Shown here: positions 14,439 through 20,192 of the stretch, piece by piece
Layout: each line of letters starts with the position of its first letter
Position numbering within the stretch: position 1 is the first letter of the stretch
Assembly (NCBI GenBank): GCA_037441225.1
Contig: JBBISU010000057.1
Location: 1-20,192 of the forward strand
Length of the DNA stretch: 20,192 nucleotides
Direction: 5' to 3'
Source of the DNA: JBBFMJ01 sp037441225
GTDB taxonomy: Bacteria > Acidobacteriota > Thermoanaerobaculia > UBA2201
Notes under the pieces: model-generated
What the model was told of the DNA's origin: nothing
The model's database searches: none
What the model saw: only the letters and a program-made list of their open reading frames with translations
Position numbers and translations under genes: made by a program

Positions 14439-15658
14439 TGGATATAAATGAGATAAGAAGGGATTTTCCAATTTTAAAGAGAAAGATAAATGGGCATAAT
14501 TTAATTTACTTTGACAACGCAGCAACAACACAAAAACCAAAGCAAGTAATTGATGCAATTTCAAGATTTTATAAAGAAAAAAATGCAAATATTCATAGGG
14601 GAGTCCATACCTTATCACAGGAAGCAACTTATCTATATGAAGAAGCACATAAGGTGGCGGCAGAATTTATAAACTCAAAGAAATGGGAAGAAATAATTTT
14701 TGTAAGAAACACAACAGAAGCTCTCAACCTTTTATCGTATGTTTTAGGAAAAGGTTATCTTAAAGAAGGTGATCTGGTTTTATCAACAAAATTAGAACAC
14801 CATTCAAATATTTTGCCCTGGCTTCTTTTAAAAGAAATTAAAGGAATAAAGGTAAAGCTTGTTGAAATTACAAAAGAAGGAATATTGGATTTAGAGGATT
14901 TAGAAAAGAAATTAAAAGAAGGTGCAAAGATTCTTGCTATGACCCATACATCCAATATAACTGGCTGGATTACACCACTGAAAGAAATTGTAAAGAAAGC
15001 CCACAGAGAAGGGGCAATTGTTGTTTCAGATGGAGCACAGGCAGTTCCTCATTTTAAGGTAGATGTTCAGGACATAGATGTGGACTTTTATGCTTTTTCA
15101 GGCCATAAGATGCTTGGACCTATGGGAATAGGTGTCCTTTATGGCAAGGAAGAACTCTTATCTAAACTTCCACCTTTCTTATCAGGTGGCGATATGCTCG
15201 ATACTTTATCTTTAAAAAATAAAACCTGTCAGTTATGTTTAAAAACCCTCCCTTGGAAATATGAAGCAGGAACAAGCAATGTAGAAGGGGCAATAGGATT
15301 GATGGAAGCAATAAAATATATTAAAAAAATTGGCTGGAATTTTATAGTTGAAAATGAAAAAAAACTTCTAAATTTTGCTATGAATAATTTAAAAGAAATG
15401 AAAAATGTGGAAATTTATGGTCCCTTTGAGGAGGAAAACAAAGTTGGAGTAATTCCTCTTAATGTTAAAGGTTTTTCTTCAAATGAAGTTGCCTCCGCTT
15501 TTGATCAATATGGAATTGCCATAAGATCTGGCTACCATTGTGCCCAGCCATTCCATGAGGCATTGGGGATTCCTTCTTCTGCAAGGATGAGTTTTTATCT
15601 TTATAATACAATTGAAGAAGTAAAGAAAGCAATTAGTGTTTTAAAGAAATTAAAATGA
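14438..15658 (+). CDS. sufS: Cysteine desulfurase SufS
   Basis: This 406-aa PLP enzyme has the standard SufS/CsdA length. It removes sulfur from cysteine as a persulfide for Fe-S assembly. Key elements are YFDNAATTQKP (24-34), NIHRGVH (51-57), RNTTEALNLL (90-99), EHHSN (120-124), the PLP lysine K224 in FSGHKMLGPMGIG (220-232), and the catalytic cysteine C368 in RSGYHCAQP (363-371), which places it in group II (SufS). Unlike the neighbouring NifS-like protein, all motifs are canonical. The ATG is part of the IscU TAATG, and the stop overlaps the next gene (ATGA), so the genes are translationally coupled. Confidence 0.95.
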   Translation: MDINEIRRDFPILKRKINGHNLIYFDNAATTQKPKQVIDAISRFYKEKNANIHRGVHTLSQEATYLYEEAHKVAAEFINSKKWEEIIFVRNTTEALNLLSYVLGKGYLKEGDLVLSTKLEHHSNILPWLLLKEIKGIKVKLVEITKEGILDLEDLEKKLKEGAKILAMTHTSNITGWITPLKEIVKKAHREGAIVVSDGAQAVPHFKVDVQDIDVDFYAFSGHKMLGPMGIGVLYGKEELLSKLPPFLSGGDMLDTLSLKNKTCQLCLKTLPWKYEAGTSNVEGAIGLMEAIKYIKKIGWNFIVENEKKLLNFAMNNLKEMKNVEIYGPFEEENKVGVIPLNVKGFSSNEVASAFDQYGIAIRSGYHCAQPFHEALGIPSSARMSFYLYNTIEEVKKAISVLKKLK

Positions 15659-15806
15659 GCTGGGAAAAGTACATTAAACTTATTGAAGATTCCTGTGGAA
15701 AAGAAAAAGATTTCATAATTCTATTGGAACCAGAATATAAAGATGAAGCAATAAAAAAGATAAAAGAAAAAATGGAAGTTGAAAGAAATATTTCAAATAT
15801 AATGCT
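15655..15806 (+). CDS. Unidentified protein, 3' end lost in the assembly gap
   Basis: An ATG overlapping the SufS stop by 4 bp (ATGA) opens a frame of about 50 residues before the N run. The visible part contains KYIKLIEDSCGKEKDF and a lysine/glutamate-rich helical stretch. I do not recognise a family. The coupling to sufS suggests a part in Fe-S assembly or trafficking. The apparent stop just after the gap depends on the arbitrary gap length and should not be trusted. Confidence 0.5.
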
Positions 15807-15906
15807 NNNNNNNNNNNNNNNNNNNNNNNNNNNNNNNNNNNNNNNNNNNNNNNNNNNNNNNNNNNNNNNNNNNNNNNNNNNNNNNNNNNNNNNNNNNNNN
15901 NNNNNN
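15807..15906. other. Assembly gap, 100 N
   Basis: One hundred consecutive N characters mark a scaffold join. The true distance is unknown, so no frame or distance can be carried across it. The sufS-distal gene runs into it, and an open frame comes out of it before secA. Confidence 0.99.
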
Positions 15907-15907
15907 A

Positions 15908-15937
15908 AATATTGATTATTTTAAATTTTTGGAGTAA
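15908..15937 (+). CDS. Possible C-terminus of the gene hidden by the gap
   Basis: Directly after the N run one frame reads NIDYFKFLE and stops with TAA at 15935-15937, thirteen bases before secA. The codons resemble local coding sequence. It may be the end of the gene that begins at 15655 or of another gene in the gap. With nine residues the case is weak. Confidence 0.3.
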   Translation, partial: NIDYFKFLE

Positions 15938-15949
15938 AATAAGAATGAA

Positions 15950-18586
15950 ATGATTAAATATATTTTAACAAAAATAATTGGCACAAGAAATGAAAGGGAA
16001 TTAAAAAAGTTGCAACCCTTTTTGCAAGCAGTAAATTCCTTTGAGGAAAAACTTCAAACACTTTCTGATGAACAGTTGAAAGGAAAGACAAAGGAGTTTT
16101 TAGAACGCCTTGAAAAAGGAGAAAAATTAGAAGATTTTTTGCCAGAGGTCTTTGCAGTTGTAAGGGAAGCAGCAAAGAGAACACTAAATATGAGGCATTT
16201 TGATGTGCAAGTTATAGGTGCAAAGGTTTTATTTGATGGAAAGATTGCAGAGATGAAGACAGGTGAAGGAAAAACATTGGTTGCAACTATGCCTGCTTAT
16301 GCAAGGGCTCTGGAAGGAAAGGGAGTCCATATTATGACTGTAAATGATTATCTTGCAAAAAGGGATTCTGAATGGATGGGGAAAATTTATAGATTTTTAG
16401 GTCTTGATGTTGGCTGTATCCAATCAGGTATGGATGATGATGAAAGAAAAAAAGCATATAACTGCCACATCACATATGGAACAAATAATGAATTTGGCTT
16501 TGATTATCTAAGAGATAATATGAAATTTGAAATTGAAAATTGCGTTCAAAGGGAACATTATTATGTAATTGTTGATGAAGTTGATTCAATCTTGATTGAT
16601 GAAGCAAGAACACCTTTGATTATCTCTGGTCCCTCAGAAGAAAACACTGAAATTTATTATAGGGTAAATAGAATAATTCCAAAACTTCAAGCAGGTGTTG
16701 ATTATGAAATTGATGAAAAACATAAAAATGTGTCTTTAACAGAAGCAGGTGTTTCAAAAGCAGAAAAATTATTGGCTGTTAAAAATTTATACGAACCAAC
16801 AAATATTGATACTTTGCACGCAGTACAGCAAGGAATAAAAGCCCATTCTTTGTTCCAGAAAGATGTTGATTATATTGTAAAAGATGGGGAAGTTATAATT
16901 GTTGATGAATTTACAGGGCGTTTGATGCCTGGAAGGAGATGGAGTGATGGATTACATCAGGCAATTGAAGCAAAAGAAAATGTAAAAATTGAAAGAGAAA
17001 ATCAAACACTTGCAACAATTACAATCCAGAATTATATAAGAATGTATAAAATAAAAGCAGGTATGACTGGAACTGCTATAACAGAAGCAGTTGAATTTGA
17101 TAAGATTTATAACCTGGATGTAATGGTAATCCCGACCCATAAACCAATGATAAGGAAAGACCATCCTGATGTAATATATAGAAGTTATGAAGAAAAAGTA
17201 AAAGCAATAATTGAAGAAATTAAAAGATTACATAAAAAAGGACAGCCAGTTCTTGTTGGGACAATTTCAATTGAAAAGTCAGAACATTTATCCCAGCTCC
17301 TCAGAAGAGAAAAGATTCCCCATGTTGTCTTAAATGCAAAATACCATGAAAGGGAAGCAGAAATTGTTGCACAAGCAGGGAGAAAGGGTTCTGTTACAAT
17401 TGCCACAAATATGGCAGGAAGAGGAACTGATATTTTGCTTGGCGGAAACCCTGAATTTTTAGCATTAAAAGAAGTCCATCCAGAAGAAAATCCTGAAAAA
17501 TATAAAAAAATACTTCAAGAGTATAAAGAAAAATGTGAAAAAGAACACAAAGAAGTAGTAGAATTGGGTGGACTTTTCATCCTTGGAACAGAAAGGCATG
17601 AGGCAAGGAGAATTGATAATCAACTCCGAGGAAGATCTGGAAGACAAGGAGACCCAGGGGAATCAAGGTTTTATTTATCCTTAGAAGATGATTTAATGAG
17701 AATATTTGCATCAGAAAAAATGGCTCGTTTTATGGCAAGATATGCAATGAAAGAAGGTGTACCAATTGAATCAAAGATGGTTTCAAAAGCAATTGAAAGA
17801 GCACAAAAACATGTTGAAATGATGAATTTTGATATAAGGAAACACTTGTTAGAATATGACGATGTTATGAATAAACAAAGAGAAGCAATTTATGAGTTAA
17901 GGAAAGGGATTTTAAAAGGTGAAATTGGTAAGGACTATATATTTGAAGTAGGAAAAGAAATCTGTGATTTTATAGTTGATTCCTCCTGCCCAAAAGAAAA
18001 GGATCCACAGGACTGGGATTACAATGGAATTATAACAAAGACATTTACATATTTTAATATTAACTTATTGCAAGAAGAAGAAAAAATAAAAGAAATGGGA
18101 ATTGAAGATTTAAAAGAATATATCTGGGAAAAAGCAAAAAATTATTATGAAGAAAAATATAAAAAATTTGGCGAGAACATAATAAAAACACAAGAAAGAT
18201 TTATAATGCTAAGAATTTTGGATTACCAATGGAAAGACCACTTACTTGCTTTGGATCATTTAAAAGAAGGAATTGGTATGAGAGCTTATGGTCAGAGGGA
18301 CCCCCTTGTGGAATATAAAAAAGAATCCTTTATGTTATTTGAAGGAATGATGGATAGGATTGAAGAAGGGATTGTAAAAAATTGTTTTCATGTGGAGCCA
18401 GTTTCGGAGGAAGAATTAAATAGAGCAAAAAGGCCTCAAAGGTATTCTATTTTTAAACCAAAAGAAGTTTCTGCGCCACAGACAGCCCCAATCCAAGCCC
18501 ATAAGGTAGAAAGGAAAATAGGAAGAAATGACCCTTGTTTTTGTGGAAGTGGCAAAAAGTATAAAAAATGTCACGGTGCAAATTAA
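15950..18586 (+). CDS. secA: Protein translocase ATPase SecA
   Basis: This 878-aa protein has the full SecA layout. SecA is the peripheral ATPase that drives preproteins through SecYEG. The Walker A motif is MKTGEGKT (102-109), the Walker B box DEVD (209-212) followed by SILIDEARTPLIISGP, and the motif-VI region contains TNMAGRGTDILLGG and QLRGRSGRQGDPG. The helical scaffold and wing domains follow. The C-terminal metal knuckle C863, C865, C874, H875 (CFCGSGKKYKKCH), which binds zinc and contacts SecB or ribosomes, is complete. The ATG at 15950 gives the usual N-terminus (MIKYILTKIIG); GGAG at 15931 is 15 bases away, and a better-spaced ATG at 15945 opens only Met-Lys-stop. Confidence 0.98.
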   Translation: MIKYILTKIIGTRNERELKKLQPFLQAVNSFEEKLQTLSDEQLKGKTKEFLERLEKGEKLEDFLPEVFAVVREAAKRTLNMRHFDVQVIGAKVLFDGKIAEMKTGEGKTLVATMPAYARALEGKGVHIMTVNDYLAKRDSEWMGKIYRFLGLDVGCIQSGMDDDERKKAYNCHITYGTNNEFGFDYLRDNMKFEIENCVQREHYYVIVDEVDSILIDEARTPLIISGPSEENTEIYYRVNRIIPKLQAGVDYEIDEKHKNVSLTEAGVSKAEKLLAVKNLYEPTNIDTLHAVQQGIKAHSLFQKDVDYIVKDGEVIIVDEFTGRLMPGRRWSDGLHQAIEAKENVKIERENQTLATITIQNYIRMYKIKAGMTGTAITEAVEFDKIYNLDVMVIPTHKPMIRKDHPDVIYRSYEEKVKAIIEEIKRLHKKGQPVLVGTISIEKSEHLSQLLRREKIPHVVLNAKYHEREAEIVAQAGRKGSVTIATNMAGRGTDILLGGNPEFLALKEVHPEENPEKYKKILQEYKEKCEKEHKEVVELGGLFILGTERHEARRIDNQLRGRSGRQGDPGESRFYLSLEDDLMRIFASEKMARFMARYAMKEGVPIESKMVSKAIERAQKHVEMMNFDIRKHLLEYDDVMNKQREAIYELRKGILKGEIGKDYIFEVGKEICDFIVDSSCPKEKDPQDWDYNGIITKTFTYFNINLLQEEEKIKEMGIEDLKEYIWEKAKNYYEEKYKKFGENIIKTQERFIMLRILDYQWKDHLLALDHLKEGIGMRAYGQRDPLVEYKKESFMLFEGMMDRIEEGIVKNCFHVEPVSEEELNRAKRPQRYSIFKPKEVSAPQTAPIQAHKVERKIGRNDPCFCGSGKKYKKCHGAN

Positions 18587-18605
18587 TTCAATATAAGGAG
18601 AAACT

Positions 18606-20084
18606 ATGACAGAAAATATACCAATTGGATTAACTTTTGAAGATGTTTTAATAATTCCTTCCTTTTCTGAAATCCATCCAAGGAATGTGGATGTTTCAAC
18701 TTATCTTACCAAAAATATTAAATTAAATATTCCAATAATTTCAGCAGCAATGGATACTGTATCTGAAAGCAAACTTTGTATTGCTCTTGCACAGCAAGGT
18801 GGAATTGGAACTGTTCATAGGAATTTGCCAATAGAAAAACAATGCAGAGAAGTTGAAAAAGTTAAAAGATATGAATCAGGTATGATAACTGATCCAATAA
18901 CTATAAAGGCAAATCAAAAGGTTTATGAAGCCATTGAAATTATGAAACAACATAATATATCAGGGCTACCTGTAGTAGATGAAAATGGAAAACTTGTTGG
19001 AATTTTAACAAGCAGGGACTTGAGATTTGAGACAAATTTAAATAAATTTGTAAAGGATGTGATGACAAAAGAACCGCTTATAACAGTTCCAATTGGCACT
19101 ACATTGGAGGAAGCAAAAAAGGTCTTGCATAGAGCAAAAGTTGAAAAATTGTTGGTTGTAGACAAAAAGAAAAACTTAAAAGGTCTGATAACTGTTAAAG
19201 ATATACAAAAAAAATTGGAATTTCCAAACTCCAGTAAGGATGAAAAGGGGCGGCTGCGAGTTTGTGCTGCTGTTGGGGTTACTCCACAAGAATTTGAAAG
19301 AGCTCAGGAACTAATAAAGGCAAATGTGGATTGTATCGTAGTGGATTCTTCCCATGCCCATAGCAAAGGTGTATTGGATTTTATAAAAATTTTTAGGAAA
19401 AAATATCCATCCTTCCCTCTAATTGCTGGAAATATAGGGACAAAGGAAGGAGCAGAAGCATTAATAAAACTTAATGTTGATGCTATAAAAGTTGGAATTG
19501 GACCTGGCTCAATTTGCACAACAAGGATAATCTCAGGTGCAGGAGTTCCTCAGCTTACTGCAATAATGTGGGCAAGACAAGTAGCAGATAAGGAAGGTAT
19601 CCCAATCATTGCTGATGGAGGAATAAAATTTTCAGGTGATATTACAAAAGCAATTGCAGCAGGTGCCCACAGTGTTATGATTGGATCACTTTTTGCAGGA
19701 ACAGAGGAAAGCCCTGGGGAGATTATTTTATACAAAGGAAGAACTTTTAAGGCATATAGAGGAATGGGCTCCCTTGGCGCTATGGAAAAAGGTGGAAGGG
19801 ATAGATACTTTCAAGAAGAAGAGGCAACCACTAAATTGGTCCCTGAAGGAGTTGAGGGAAGAATTCCTTATAAAGGACCACTTTCAACAGTTGTTTATCA
19901 ATTGGTTGGCGGGCTTAAATCAGGTATGGGACTTGCTGGCTGTAAAAACATAGAGGAACTTAGGACAAAGGCAAAGTTTATAAGGATAACCTTTGCAGGG
20001 CTTAAAGAAAGCCATGTCCACGATGTAGCAATTACAAAGGAAGCCCCGAATTATCAGGTTGAATGGATTGAGAAGGATAATTAG
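18606..20084 (+). CDS. guaB: Inosine-5'-monophosphate dehydrogenase
   Basis: This 492-aa enzyme oxidises IMP to XMP with NAD+, the committed step of GMP synthesis. The barrel starts with GLTFEDVLIIP (8-18) and SAAMDTVSE (46-54). Two CBS domains occupy about 92-205 (for instance HNISGLPVVDENGKLVGILT). The catalytic cysteine is C304 in GPGSICTTR (299-307). IADGGIKFSGDI, the IMP phosphate site GSLFAGTEESPGE, the flap MGSLGAM and RDRYFQEE, with the Arg-Tyr pair, complete the site. AAGGAG lies five bases before the ATG, 19 bp after secA, so the two are probably transcribed together. Nothing is odd in it. Confidence 0.98.
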   Translation: MTENIPIGLTFEDVLIIPSFSEIHPRNVDVSTYLTKNIKLNIPIISAAMDTVSESKLCIALAQQGGIGTVHRNLPIEKQCREVEKVKRYESGMITDPITIKANQKVYEAIEIMKQHNISGLPVVDENGKLVGILTSRDLRFETNLNKFVKDVMTKEPLITVPIGTTLEEAKKVLHRAKVEKLLVVDKKKNLKGLITVKDIQKKLEFPNSSKDEKGRLRVCAAVGVTPQEFERAQELIKANVDCIVVDSSHAHSKGVLDFIKIFRKKYPSFPLIAGNIGTKEGAEALIKLNVDAIKVGIGPGSICTTRIISGAGVPQLTAIMWARQVADKEGIPIIADGGIKFSGDITKAIAAGAHSVMIGSLFAGTEESPGEIILYKGRTFKAYRGMGSLGAMEKGGRDRYFQEEEATTKLVPEGVEGRIPYKGPLSTVVYQLVGGLKSGMGLAGCKNIEELRTKAKFIRITFAGLKESHVHDVAITKEAPNYQVEWIEKDN

Positions 20085-20192
20085 ATAAATTAAAACAAAA
20101 ATAATTTCACTTTAAATCTAAAATTATATAGCAACAGAATATTCCAACAGCCCATTTTTACAAAATGAACTTTACATTTATAAAACCATTAA
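20085..20192. other. Non-coding right edge
   Basis: AT-rich sequence follows guaB to the window end. I see no open frame, no GC-rich hairpin with a U-tract, and no RNA gene. Confidence 0.6.

Noticed and set aside
14113..14955. Minus-strand open frames opposite IscU and SufS
   Set aside because: They are shadows of conserved plus-strand genes with leucine/histidine-rich composition.
15655..15915. A complete 86-aa gene spanning the N run
   Set aside because: The frame across the gap is fixed only by the arbitrary 100-N length, so its stop is not real evidence.
20085..20192. TATATAAT on the minus strand as a promoter
   Set aside because: It would drive transcription antisense to guaB and has no clear -35; such matches are expected in AT-rich DNA.

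Overview
The window looks like a piece of a draft genome, probably a metagenome-assembled genome, from an AT-rich anaerobic bacterium (roughly one third G+C by eye). The reasons are strong A/T bias at third codon positions, arginine written mostly as AGA/AGG, a rubredoxin, NifS/IscU/SufS sulfur-mobilisation genes, Shine-Dalgarno starts of the AAGGAG type, and a run of exactly 100 N (15807-15906), the usual mark of a scaffold join. I cannot name the phylum. Nearly all of the window is coding. The longest gene-free stretches are the divergent promoter region (11476-11588) and the right end (20085-20192). I saw no tRNA, rRNA, CRISPR array, insertion sequence or convincing terminator.

Left half, minus strand, transcribed from about 11535 down to 1 and running off the left edge: a surface-glycan operon. 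In transcription order it holds a 66-aa protein and a nucleotidyltransferase, wecB (UDP-GlcNAc 2-epimerase), a HEPN/MNT pair, an 80-aa protein with an AbiEii-like nucleotidyltransferase, a Gfo/Idh/MocA dehydrogenase, a GNAT acetyltransferase, the amidotransferase trio WbuX-WbuY(HisH-like)-WbuZ(HisF-like), a second Gfo/Idh/MocA protein, a class III aminotransferase and a NeuB-type nonulosonate synthase cut by the window edge. The HisF-like protein is fused to an SpsF/NeuA-like cytidylyltransferase. Taken together this predicts a CMP-activated nonulosonic (sialic, legionaminic or pseudaminic acid-like) sugar carrying an N-acyl group and probably an acetamidino group. The three small-protein/nucleotidyltransferase pairs resemble toxin-antitoxin modules and are packed around wecB with overlapping reading frames.

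Right half, plus strand from 11589: a glucokinase-family kinase without an SD, a 52-aa rubredoxin, a divergent NifS/IscS-like PLP protein, an IscU-like scaffold, SufS cysteine desulfurase, an unidentified gene cut by the assembly gap, secA, and guaB. The glucokinase-rubredoxin and NifS-IscU-SufS-unknown stretches overlap at their stop/start codons, so they are probably one transcript. SecA and GuaB are ordinary housekeeping proteins.

The most unusual points are the HisF-SpsF fusion beside its amidotransferase partners, the cluster of three nucleotidyltransferase pairs in a polysaccharide operon (one with a broken metal-binding motif), a Gfo/Idh/MocA homologue lacking the EKP lysine, and a NifS homologue with a heavily altered cofactor pocket next to a normal SufS.
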